Positions 28,136 to 37,539 of a DNA stretch of 64,000 bases are shown piece after piece; within the stretch, counting starts at the first letter, position 1; each line of letters begins with the position of its first letter. This stretch comes from Desulfobaculum xiamenense (lineage in GTDB: Bacteria > Desulfobacterota > Desulfovibrionia > Desulfovibrionales > Desulfovibrionaceae): positions 558,001-622,000 of the forward strand of contig NZ_JAATJA010000002.1 of NCBI RefSeq assembly GCF_011927665.1, given 5' to 3'. A model generated the notes under the pieces. That model saw nothing but the letters and a program-made list of their open reading frames with translations, did no database searches and was not told the origin of the DNA. The position numbers were made by a program, and so were the translations under genes.

Positions 28136-29275
28136 TCATTTTCCCTCCGAATGCACCGTCTTCACGAACACCGTATCCTCGCCGACGATTTGCAGGATGA
28201 AGGCATCCTTGCGCGGATTGCGTTGCTCATCGAAACTGAACGTCCCCGTCGCTCCGCGAAAGCCATTCGTTGCGGCCAGCGCGTCGCGAATGCGCCTTGG
28301 CTCCGCACTGCCCGCCGCGCGCACGGCGGCGGCGAAAAGCTGTAAGGCATCATAGGCCAGCACATTCCCAGGAGATAATTCGGCCAGAACATCCGCCCCC
28401 GCCGCGCGCGAGAATTCTTCGACGAATGCGCGGCTCTCTGGGGTGGGTGCGTCCCTGTGCCAGTGCGTGACGTAATAGATGCTCGTCGAATTGCTCCATC
28501 CCAGAGGCATCCTGTTCATTGGCGACCACGAGTCCCCACCGAGGAAGGTCACCGCCAGATTCATGGAGCGGGCCTGCGTGATAGCCTGCCCCGTATCGTG
28601 CGGATACCCGGGAATGAAAACCACCTCCGCCTCGCGACGCACGACGTTTGCGAAAATTTCCTCGAAATTGCGTTCATCCGTCAGATACTCGGCCTGATAG
28701 ACCACGTCCCCACCGAGACCTGTGAAGGCTCGCTCGAATTCGGACGCGAGGCTCACGCTGTAGGCATTGCTGACGTTTACCAGCACTGCGGCGCGCTTGA
28801 AATGCAGATCCCGCCACGCGAATTCCGCCGCGCACACGCCTTGGAAGTCATCCAGGAAGCACGCCCGAAAGATGAAGTCGCCCACCTTGGTCACCTCCGG
28901 AGCCGTGGCGGTGGTGGCCATCATGGGAATGCCCGCTTTCTGCAACACCTGCGCAGCGGCAAGAGCATGTGAACTCCACGACGGTCCGATAACGAACGTC
29001 GCCCCCTGCGCCACGGCCGCCTCGGCAGCGGTTTTGGATGCGACGGTAATGCTCTTGTTGTCGAATTCCAGCAGTTCGACGGGCCTGCCAAGCAGCCCCC
29101 CATCGGCGTTGATTCGCTCCACCCCGAAACGCAGTACGTCGAAGCTCAAGGCGTTGCTGAGCGATGCCTCGCCGGTGGCCGCGAATATGGCCGCCACACG
29201 TATAGGCTCACTCGCATGGGCGACGCCCATGGAGAGGCATAGCAGTACTGCGGCAAGCCGGACCATCATGCGCAT
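28136..29275 (-). CDS. LivJ-type periplasmic substrate-binding protein (distal)
   Basis: A 379-residue exported binding protein, residues 1-22 being the signal peptide (ends GVAHA). Core motifs: EPIRVAAIFAATGEASLSN, RPVELLEFDNKS, FVIGPSWSSHALAAAQVLQ, FIPGYPHDTGQAITQAR and LAYDALQLFAAAVRAAG. It aligns over its whole length with the neighbour at 26858-28009 (roughly 40-45% identity by eye), including the shared HWHRD-x-P-x-PESxAF segment, so the pair arose by duplication. ATG 29275 follows GGGAG by 8 bases; two further in-frame ATGs occur at 29269 and 29266. First gene of the presumed three-gene sensory operon. Confidence 0.85.
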   Translation of the reverse strand: MRMMVRLAAVLLCLSMGVAHASEPIRVAAIFAATGEASLSNALSFDVLRFGVERINADGGLLGRPVELLEFDNKSITVASKTAAEAAVAQGATFVIGPSWSSHALAAAQVLQKAGIPMMATTATAPEVTKVGDFIFRACFLDDFQGVCAAEFAWRDLHFKRAAVLVNVSNAYSVSLASEFERAFTGLGGDVVYQAEYLTDERNFEEIFANVVRREAEVVFIPGYPHDTGQAITQARSMNLAVTFLGGDSWSPMNRMPLGWSNSTSIYYVTHWHRDAPTPESRAFVEEFSRAAGADVLAELSPGNVLAYDALQLFAAAVRAAGSAEPRRIRDALAATNGFRGATGTFSFDEQRNPRKDAFILQIVGEDTVFVKTVHSEGK

Positions 29276-29416
29276 GCGACTTCTCCCTGCATTGCCGGAA
29301 CGTCCGTGGCATGCCCGAAACGACACGCCGGAACCTCGGCAGGAAAAGGACTCTCCGTCTATTCTCACATTGGCAGAGGATGCCCGCCGAGGCAAGCGCG
29401 CGAGATGGCCCTCGAC

Positions 29417-29457
29417 AAAAAGGCCCCCGCCGCCGACCTTGCGGGCCGACGGCGGGG
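29417..29457 (-). terminator. terminator of the AOR operon
   Basis: Read on the minus strand, an 11-bp stem with one mismatch (29457-29447 with 29435-29425) followed by five T residues (29421-29417). It follows the outer-membrane protein gene ending at 29484. Confidence 0.75.
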
Positions 29458-29483
29458 CGGTTGGATGGGATGGACAGAGGTGT

Positions 29484-30368
29484 CTAGAACGGTTTGGTAA
29501 TGGTGAGCACGCCCATGTCGCCCTTGGTGCAGTCCACGGCTTCGAATTCGTGGAGATAGCGCAGGCTCGCCTGCACGCCGAGGGTTTCGAACATGTAGCT
29601 GATTTCCGGGCCGACGGCGTAGGCCCTGTCGTGCACGTCGCGGTCCCACGTGGCACCGCTGCCGGAATCGTCCGTGACCTGCCAGTGGCAGTATCCGGCC
29701 AGCCCGACCTCAAGTGGGCCGAACTGCTTGCCGAGGCCCCATTCGAAGTGGAAGTCGTTGCCGTAGGTCACGTCCGTGGAGGTGTTCTCCGTGTGTACCT
29801 CGTAGCGCGGCAGGATGGAGAAGGACCACGTGCGCGCCTCGTCGAGGTACGCCGTGACGCCAAGCGAGAACATGTGCGTCCAGAAGTTCTTGCCCGGCGA
29901 GGCCGGATGCGAGCTGGACCAGTCGCCCGTGGGCAGGAACAGCTCGTAGCTGAAGGCCACGTCGAAGCGGTCCGTGTGCCACGCCAGCAGAACCGGCGTG
30001 AGGTCGATATCGCCGAGGCCGGAGCGCGTGTCGGCGTCGATGACGCTGTTGTCGAGGTGGGTGTACTTGAACGGAATGACGGCCTGCACGCCGTAGTCCG
30101 CGCCGAGCACCTTGTACCCGGTGATCCAGATGGGGCGCAGCGCCAGCGCGATGACGTCCACGTCAGGGTTGATGTCCACGCGGTTTCCGTCACGGTCGTT
30201 GACGCGGTCGGCGTTGTAGGCTGCCACATAGGTGCGCAGATAGTAGCCCGGCGGCGGCACGCTGGCGCATTTGATGCCTTCGAGTCCGTTGACGTAGTGC
30301 CCGTCGGCGGCAAATGCCGGTCCGACGGCGGCGAGAAGCAGGGCCAGCCCGAGAAGCAGTCGTTTCAT
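29484..30368 (-). CDS. outer-membrane beta-barrel protein, Phenol_MetA_deg/SphA-like
   Basis: A 294-residue protein with a signal peptide (residues 1-20, ends PAFAA) and alternating aromatic beta-strand pattern through to a C-terminal phenylalanine (TITKPF), as in outer-membrane barrels. Segments such as LRPIWITGYKVLGADYGVQAVIP, LGDIDLTPVLLAWH and AFSYELFLPTGDW fit the PF13557 family, often found with aromatic or hydrophobic compound catabolism. It is the third gene of an operon with an aldehyde oxidoreductase, 77 bases downstream, and may let the substrate cross the outer membrane. Function is inferred from family and context. Confidence 0.75.
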   Translation of the reverse strand: MKRLLLGLALLLAAVGPAFAADGHYVNGLEGIKCASVPPPGYYLRTYVAAYNADRVNDRDGNRVDINPDVDVIALALRPIWITGYKVLGADYGVQAVIPFKYTHLDNSVIDADTRSGLGDIDLTPVLLAWHTDRFDVAFSYELFLPTGDWSSSHPASPGKNFWTHMFSLGVTAYLDEARTWSFSILPRYEVHTENTSTDVTYGNDFHFEWGLGKQFGPLEVGLAGYCHWQVTDDSGSGATWDRDVHDRAYAVGPEISYMFETLGVQASLRYLHEFEAVDCTKGDMGVLTITKPF

Positions 30369-30445
30369 GGCATACTCCGGATGCTGCGCGGAAAGTTCCG
30401 CGGAAGAGGGCCGACGCGGGCAGCGCCGCGTCGGCCCGTTGTTCG

Positions 30446-32422
30446 CTAGACGACCTTCAGCGCCGCGCCCATCTTGTCGGCCACGAATCCGAGGCCGAGC
30501 TTCTTCAGATGGCTTTTCTTGGGAATGCCGGTCTCGCGCTCCCAGCCGCGTTCGTCGTAGTAGGCGTCGAGAATTTTATTGAACTTCTCGGCGTCGATGG
30601 GCGGCAGCGGGATGGGGCCGACGGGATGCTGACCCGGGCAGGCCTCGTTCAGGCACTTCCAGTTGGGCTGGTCATCCTCGCGGCGGCAGCCGCGCATGAC
30701 GATGGTTGCCCGCTCGATCTGGTTGGAACGCTCGAAGATGGTGAACAGCTCGTCCACCGTGTACTTGATGCCGGTGGCGTAGTAGATGGCCTTGCACAAC
30801 TGGTCGTACATGTAGTCCAGCGCCTCGCCGCTGTCGTGCCAGAAGGCGAGGTGCCCGAAGTTGAACTTGCAGATGCCGAGGCTGTCCGACAGGAAGAACA
30901 TGTTCTCGTAGTAGCGCACCAGCCGGGCCTTGGCCTGCGGATGGTAGGAGCGCACGTCGCCAGCTTCCGCGTATCCGGCCACCTTGACCGCCACCGGGGG
31001 GATGTTGACCCATTCCGCCGTGGGCAGACCGTTGAGATGGTGCGAACCGCGCGGAGACACCGCGAACTGGAGCATGGAGCCGATGGTGGAGCGCGTTTCC
31101 ACGCCCGTGGCGCACATGCCCTTCTGGTGGTAGCAGGACTTCAGCGCCTCGGGTCCGATGCGCTTGCACACGCGCCACGGCCCGTCCGCCAGCTGATCGC
31201 CCACGCCCTTTCTGAAGACCACCATCGGCATCATCTCGACCATGGCGTCCGCATTGCCGAACTGCATGTCGATGCCGTCGAGGTACTCCTTGTCGATGAT
31301 TCGGCGCTCCATCAGCTCCATCAGCGTGGAGAACAGCGCGCCGCATTCCACGGTGTCCAGACCATAGTCGTTGCACATGGAATTGAGCTTGAGCACGGCC
31401 TTGTCGTCGCCGACGTCGCACTTGTGGCCAAGCGCCGTGGTGGTTTCGTACTCGGGACCACCGCCGCGCGTGGGGTACTTGCCGTCCTTCACGGCGTAGG
31501 CCGCGTGGCAGTGCACGGGACAGGTGAAGCAGGCTTCACGCCGGGTGCCGTGCTCGGTGCTCCACGCGCGCACCAGTCTGTCGAACTTCGGGTCGATGCC
31601 GCAGCGCTGCCAGTTGCGGATGGGCACCATGCCGGTGGTGCCGATGAGGTTGGTGATGCCCGGCGTGCCCCACTTGGACATGATCTGATACGTGGCGCTG
31701 TGGGCCTTGCCGAACTCGGGATTCATGAGGTCGTCGCGAAGCTGCTTGGTGACCTCGTAGAATTCCTTGGGCTTGAACAGCTTGACCGGCTTGGTGCCCT
31801 TGGCCACCACGGCCTTGAGGTTCTTGGAGCCGAACACCGCGCCCAGACCGCAGCGGCCCATGGAGTTGGTGGTCTCTGTGCGCACGTTGGCGAAGCGCAC
31901 GAGGTTTTCGCCGCCCTGACCGATGCACAGGAGCTTGGTCGGCTCGCCATGGCGGGCGATCAGTTCGGCCTGCGTGTCGATGGTGCCCTTGCCCCACAGA
32001 TCATCGGCGGGGAGGATGCTCACGGTGTCGTTCTCGACGTAGAGATACACGGGGCGCTTCGCACGGCCCGAGATGACCACCATGTCGAAGCCGCAGCGCT
32101 TGAGCGCGGGACCGAAATGCCCGCCGCAGTTGGAGTCGCCCCAGCCGGAGTAGTTCATGGGCGACAGGAAGCACGCATGGGTGCGCCCGGAGCTGGGAAA
32201 GGTCGTCCCGCTCAAGGGACCGGTGCCGATGTAGATGCGATTTTCGGGCGACAGCGGCTCCGTGCGGGCCACGTCCACTTCGCTGAACAGCAGGTAGTGC
32301 GCGAGGCACCGCCCGCCAAGCCAATCCTTATAATATTTCCGCGCGTCCTCGTAGGCGACGGATTCGTCCGTCAGGTCGATGCGCAGGATCGTCCCCATGT
32401 TTCCGTACACGTCCTTGTTCAT
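30446..32422 (-). CDS. aldehyde ferredoxin oxidoreductase family protein
   Basis: A 658-residue tungsten- or molybdenum-bis-pterin enzyme of the AOR family, which oxidises aldehydes (or reduces carboxylates). The N-terminal pterin domain reads GTILRIDLTDESV, GTGPLSGT and GRCGLGAVFGSKNLKAV; the [4Fe-4S] ligands are C298, C301 and C305 (CFTCPVHC) plus C518 in SLGICKF. No Tat or Sec signal is visible. The gene upstream encodes a Tat-exported Fe-S protein, so the enzyme could be cytoplasmic or carried out by its partner. The arrangement recalls E. coli YdhV with YdhX/YdhY. Physiological substrate unknown. Confidence 0.9.
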   Translation of the reverse strand: MNKDVYGNMGTILRIDLTDESVAYEDARKYYKDWLGGRCLAHYLLFSEVDVARTEPLSPENRIYIGTGPLSGTTFPSSGRTHACFLSPMNYSGWGDSNCGGHFGPALKRCGFDMVVISGRAKRPVYLYVENDTVSILPADDLWGKGTIDTQAELIARHGEPTKLLCIGQGGENLVRFANVRTETTNSMGRCGLGAVFGSKNLKAVVAKGTKPVKLFKPKEFYEVTKQLRDDLMNPEFGKAHSATYQIMSKWGTPGITNLIGTTGMVPIRNWQRCGIDPKFDRLVRAWSTEHGTRREACFTCPVHCHAAYAVKDGKYPTRGGGPEYETTTALGHKCDVGDDKAVLKLNSMCNDYGLDTVECGALFSTLMELMERRIIDKEYLDGIDMQFGNADAMVEMMPMVVFRKGVGDQLADGPWRVCKRIGPEALKSCYHQKGMCATGVETRSTIGSMLQFAVSPRGSHHLNGLPTAEWVNIPPVAVKVAGYAEAGDVRSYHPQAKARLVRYYENMFFLSDSLGICKFNFGHLAFWHDSGEALDYMYDQLCKAIYYATGIKYTVDELFTIFERSNQIERATIVMRGCRREDDQPNWKCLNEACPGQHPVGPIPLPPIDAEKFNKILDAYYDERGWERETGIPKKSHLKKLGLGFVADKMGAALKVV

Positions 32423-32446
32423 GTCCGAGTCTCCCTGCGTTGGCGG

Positions 32447-33112
32447 TTAGAGCTTGTGGAAGGTGATGGCCTGCGTGGGGCACCAGGCGACACACTGGGG
32501 ATCACCGCCGCACAGGTCGCACTTGATGGCCGTGCCGGTGGCTTCGCTCACGTGGATCATGCCGTACTGGCAGGCCTCGGCGCAGGTTCCGCAGCCCACG
32601 CACTTCTTCTCGTCCACCACGCGCGCGCCGGTCTTCGGGTCCACGAAGATGGCGTTCTCGGGGCAGGCGTCGAGACATTCGGGCGATTCGCACTGCCGAC
32701 AGAATTCGTTTTCGGAAAATTCGGCGAAGGTGGCCCGCGCCAGCGGCTGCGGCCAGCCCGGCGCGTTGGCGGACAGCGCGCTCACGCCGATGAAGTCCAG
32801 CACGGGCTTCATGGTGAAGCTGTTGCGGTGCGAGGTCGGGTCCGCGTGGCCCTCGTGGAACTGCGCGCAGGCGATTTCGCAGTAGGCGCAGCCCGCACAC
32901 TTGGCCGTATCGAACCGCAGTTCGTACATTGGGCCGGGAAGCTGGGCCTCATCGCCACCCGGACGTGCGGCAAAGGCCAGTGAACCGGTACTCTTCAGAT
33001 AGACGAGTCCGGCCGCGAAACCACCGGCCGCCCGGCCGGCGGTCAGCAGGAATCCACGGCGCGACAGGCCTTTTTCGCCAGTTTTCGGTGTCTCGTTGCG
33101 GGAGTTCTTCAT
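32447..33112 (-). CDS. Tat-exported ferredoxin-like protein with four [4Fe-4S] clusters
   Basis: A 221-residue electron-transfer subunit. A twin-arginine signal is clear (LSRRGFLLTAG, residues 16-26, then a hydrophobic stretch to about 48). Sixteen cysteines form four cluster motifs: C72-x2-C-x2-C-x3-C, then CRQCESPECLDACP, CVGCGTCAEAC and CDLCGGDPQCVAWCP, the HybA/DmsB pattern. It should carry electrons for the aldehyde oxidoreductase encoded 25 bases downstream. AAGGAGG lies 6 bases before ATG 33112, ruling out a longer upstream frame. First gene of the operon; a sigma-54-like promoter lies at 33179-33194. Confidence 0.9.
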   Translation of the reverse strand: MKNSRNETPKTGEKGLSRRGFLLTAGRAAGGFAAGLVYLKSTGSLAFAARPGGDEAQLPGPMYELRFDTAKCAGCAYCEIACAQFHEGHADPTSHRNSFTMKPVLDFIGVSALSANAPGWPQPLARATFAEFSENEFCRQCESPECLDACPENAIFVDPKTGARVVDEKKCVGCGTCAEACQYGMIHVSEATGTAIKCDLCGGDPQCVAWCPTQAITFHKL

Positions 33113-33178
33113 CCGTTCCTCCTTGGCGGGTCTCTTGCGTTTTCGGGCAGATACATCTCCGCGCGACACTTTACTTAT

Positions 33179-33194
33179 TGGAAGAACCATGCCA
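33179..33194 (-). promoter_or_regulatory. near-consensus sigma-54 promoter for the AOR operon
   Basis: On the minus strand TGGCATGGTTCTTCCA matches TGGCACG-N4-TTGCA except for C to T in the -24 box and G to C in the -12 box. It lies 67 bases upstream of ATG 33112 and downstream of two palindromes. The -12 mismatch makes it a candidate only. Confidence 0.4.
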
Positions 33195-33274
33195 GCCCCA
33201 CCATGTGCCACTCCACCCCCGTCAGTAGCCAATTTTCTGGAGCCTTCGGCATACGGTCGCCAACGCGCGACTAT

Positions 33275-33355
33275 GCCATTCGGAATGGCCGAACGCCGCG
33301 AGAATCGCAGAACGCTCGGTGTGGCGGGGCGATTGGGGAGTATTCCAAAGGGAAT
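33275..33355 (-). promoter_or_regulatory. two palindromic sites upstream of the AOR operon (candidate activator sites)
   Basis: Site 1: GCCATTC-N-GAATGGC at 33275-33289, a perfect 7-bp inverted repeat. Site 2: ATTCC-N4-GGAAT at 33342-33355, which shares the GCCATTCC half-site when read on the minus strand (to 33358). They sit about 80 and 150 bases upstream of the candidate sigma-54 promoter, the normal position for enhancer sites of an NtrC-type regulator; the regulator gene at 33653 is immediately upstream. Binding is inferred. Confidence 0.5.
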
Positions 33356-33433
33356 GGCATGCCTGCGGTTATGGCTGGGTGGGCGGGGTGCTGTGGAACT
33401 GTGTGCGGGGCGTGTCGCGGTGGTGCGGTGTGC

Positions 33434-33633
33434 GGGGCGTATCGTTCATGGACGCATGCAAGACGTAGGCTCTGCCGGCCAAGGGGCCGCTGGCCCCCTG
33501 GACCCCCGACATGCGACAGGCCGTCTGCCCTTGGCGGGCCGTACGGCTTTTAGCGACGAAGCCCTATTGAGGATTGTCAAGGAAATCATTTCCTTGACTG
33601 GGGTCCGGGGCAAAGCCCCGGCCGCCGGAGGCC
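33434..33633 (-). repeat. hairpin-rich interspersed repeat, copy C (inverted)
   Basis: Reverse-complement copy of the elements at 21665-21880 and 22594-22810, with the same three palindromes in the same order (third palindrome 33475-33500 less perfect). It lies just 20 bases beyond the stop of the NtrC-type regulator gene and fills half of the gene-free stretch 33113-33652, upstream of the AOR operon. Confidence 0.85.
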
Positions 33634-33652
33634 ATATCTCCGCGCCGCAGGC

Positions 33653-35065
<1,413 letters not shown>

Positions 35066-35068
35066 GGG

Positions 35069-37186
35069 CTACTCCTCGGGGGGCATGAGGGGCAGGGTGA
35101 GGGCGGCCACGGTTCCCCTGCCGGGTTCGGAGGTGAATTCCAGCGTTCCGTCGTGTTCCTGCACGATCTTCTGCGAGACGGAGAGGCCGAGCCCCGTGCC
35201 GCCGATGTCGCGCTTGGTGGTGAAGAAGGGGTCCATGATGTGCTGCATGTCCTGCTGCGTTATGCCCGTGCCCTCGTCGCGCACGAGGACGGTGACCCTC
35301 GCTGGATCGGCGAGGGTGATTGCCTCCACAGCCACGGAGTGGGACTTGTCCGGCAGGGCCTCGCAGGCGTTCTGCACGAGGTTGATGATGACCTGCTCGA
35401 TTTTCTGGTAGTTGCCGCGCACGCGGGGTCGCGTCTTTTCGAAGGCGATGGAGAAGTGGTCTGTGGATTTGCGAATCTGGTTACCGAGCAGGTTCAGCGA
35501 GTGCTTGATGACCGAATTGACGTGCACGGTCTGGCTCATGTCCGTTGAGTCGTGGCGGGCGTAGTCCTTGAGGTCCTGCACGATGCGTTTGATGCGTGCG
35601 GAGCCTTCGAGGACGCTGTCGAAGAGTCCGGGGATGCGGGTGCGGGCGTGGGAGTAGCGCAGGCCGCCGATGAGGAAGTCTCCGTGTTCCTCGTGGTAGC
35701 GCTCCAGTACGGGGGCGGCGTCGTGCCACATGCGCGAGAGGAGCTGCGTGTTGAGCATGATGTAGTTGTTGGGATTGTTCACCTCGTGCGCCACGCCGGA
35801 GACGAGGATGCCAAGCGAAACCATCTTGCCCGCGTGGATGAGCTGCTCGTGCTTGAGCCGCGCCTCGCGTTCGGCGAGGGATTTCTCGGTGATGTCGCGG
35901 CAGGTGATGAGTACTGTGCCGTTCTGAATGTTCACGCGCTTCACGTTGACCATGAGCTCGTGCGGGCCGCCCTGCCTGTCGGTGAGGGACAGCTCGATGT
36001 TGCGGATTTCGCCGCGCGCCTCCAGCTCTGCGAGGTCGAAGAAGCCGCGCCCCAGAAGCTCGTGGATGTTGCCGAGCCACCACACCTCCTCCTCGGTGAG
36101 GCAGAACACGCCTTCCACGCTGGGGCTGACGTAGTGAAAGTTGCCGTCGTCGTCGGTGATGAACACGGCGTCGGAGATGCTGGCCAGCGTGATGCGGTGG
36201 AGTTCCTCGGAGTATTGCAGGGCCTGCACCCACTGCCGATAGTCCGTGATGTTCTTGTAGCTTATGACCATGCCCACCTGTGTGCCGCTCGATTCCTTGA
36301 GCTTGGTGGCGGTGACGGCGCAGGCCACGCGTTCGCCGGTGGCGGAGATGCACTCCGTCTCGTAGTCCACGCGGTTGCGGCCCTTGAGGCGGGTGGCGGC
36401 TCGGCAGCGCTTGCGGTCGCAGTTCTCGCAGGGAAATATCTCGAAGCACTTACGCGCGTGGACCTCTTCGGCGCGGTAGCCGGAGAGTTCCAGAAAGGCC
36501 CGGTTGATCTTGAGGATGTTCTTGTGTGAGTCGGTGACGATGAGCCCGTCGGTGGAGGTTTCAAAGACCTGATTGAGTTCGAGGTCCGCCCGTTCGAGGT
36601 CAGCCTCTACCTGCGCCCGGTAGGAGCGCTCGTCCTTGAGCAGGTCGTGGGAGCTGTGCAGTTCGCGGGTGCGCGCTTCGAGGATGTGCTCCATGCGGTC
36701 GAAGAGGATGGTCCGCTCGCGTTCTTTGCGTAGCTCGTCGGTGATGTCGCGCACGGTGGCGACGACGTAGTCCGTGTCGTTGATGGACACGGCCTTGAGG
36801 AAGACCTCGGTGTCGGTGAGGGTGCCGTCGCCGCGCAGGTCCTTCCAGTAGAAGCGCTGGGGCGCACCCTTTAGGGCCGCCTGTATCTTCTCGTGGGCCA
36901 TGCCGACGGATTCGCGGCCGTTTGGCTGAAAGGGCGGGGCGAACTTCTCCGGGGAATAGCCGATGATGTCGCCTTTTTCGCATTTCCAGATGCGGCAGGC
37001 GCTCTGGTTGCATTTCGTGAAGGTTTCCTGCATGAGCAGGATGCCGTCGGCCATGCCTTCAAGCACGGCGCGGTAGATGACGAGTTCGCGCTCAAGGTCT
37101 TCGCCCGTGTCGCGCAGGGCGGCATTTTCCTGTTCGAGCCGGGCAATCCTGTCTGTGAGTGCCCGGATTTCGCCTGCGGGGTCCAT
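35069..37186 (-). CDS. cytoplasmic multi-PAS sensor histidine kinase with Cys-rich PAS
   Basis: A 705-residue soluble kinase with no membrane helix. A short N-terminal coiled coil (EIRALTDRIARLEQENAAL) is followed by three PAS domains (about 33-150, 190-310 and 318-435), a dimerisation helix with His467 (SGVAHEVNNPNN) and a HATPase domain (NLVQNACEAL, DEGTGI, GTGLGLS). PAS2 has a cysteine cluster C247-x5-C253-x2-C256-x4-C261 (CFEIFPCENCDRKRC), which could bind Fe-S or sense redox state. GGAGG 8 bases upstream fixes the start at 37186. It pairs with the NtrC-type regulator 3 bases downstream. Confidence 0.88.
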   Translation of the reverse strand: MDPAGEIRALTDRIARLEQENAALRDTGEDLERELVIYRAVLEGMADGILLMQETFTKCNQSACRIWKCEKGDIIGYSPEKFAPPFQPNGRESVGMAHEKIQAALKGAPQRFYWKDLRGDGTLTDTEVFLKAVSINDTDYVVATVRDITDELRKERERTILFDRMEHILEARTRELHSSHDLLKDERSYRAQVEADLERADLELNQVFETSTDGLIVTDSHKNILKINRAFLELSGYRAEEVHARKCFEIFPCENCDRKRCRAATRLKGRNRVDYETECISATGERVACAVTATKLKESSGTQVGMVISYKNITDYRQWVQALQYSEELHRITLASISDAVFITDDDGNFHYVSPSVEGVFCLTEEEVWWLGNIHELLGRGFFDLAELEARGEIRNIELSLTDRQGGPHELMVNVKRVNIQNGTVLITCRDITEKSLAEREARLKHEQLIHAGKMVSLGILVSGVAHEVNNPNNYIMLNTQLLSRMWHDAAPVLERYHEEHGDFLIGGLRYSHARTRIPGLFDSVLEGSARIKRIVQDLKDYARHDSTDMSQTVHVNSVIKHSLNLLGNQIRKSTDHFSIAFEKTRPRVRGNYQKIEQVIINLVQNACEALPDKSHSVAVEAITLADPARVTVLVRDEGTGITQQDMQHIMDPFFTTKRDIGGTGLGLSVSQKIVQEHDGTLEFTSEPGRGTVAALTLPLMPPEE

Positions 37187-37539
37187 CGCGGTGCCTCCGG
37201 TAGCGGTTGGGAAACATGATTCCCATACATCCTGAATGGATGTAAGCGCAAGCAGGCTGACACTTTTCATGCTTTGACACCGGGGAGACTGTGGTGTGGG
37301 GATGAGGCTGGCGTGCCGCGTGCCGCGCCCCCCGTGCGGTCGGTCCGGGAAATTTTCGAAGGAATGCGGCCGTGTGCGCGTGGGGAATTTCCGCAACACA
37401 CCGGCATGACGGCACTCCCCCCCCGACGGCCCAGCCGGGAACCTCTGGCGCTTGGCGTTTGTTGCCGACGGCGTTTTCTGGTACCCCCTACGCGTACACC
37501 AACCCGAACGACCCCAACCCGTCAGGGATACGCATACCC
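37187..37539. other. divergent intergenic region between PAS kinase and dnaE
   Basis: No gene is supported in these 353 bases. Two palindromes lie 20-60 bases upstream of the kinase start: GGGAA-N6-TTCCC (37209-37224) and ACATCC-N5-GGATGT (37227-37243). They could be operator sites for kinase/regulator expression. The dnaE side shows no clear promoter; AGGGA at 37524-37528 may serve as its ribosome site. Confidence 0.4.
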
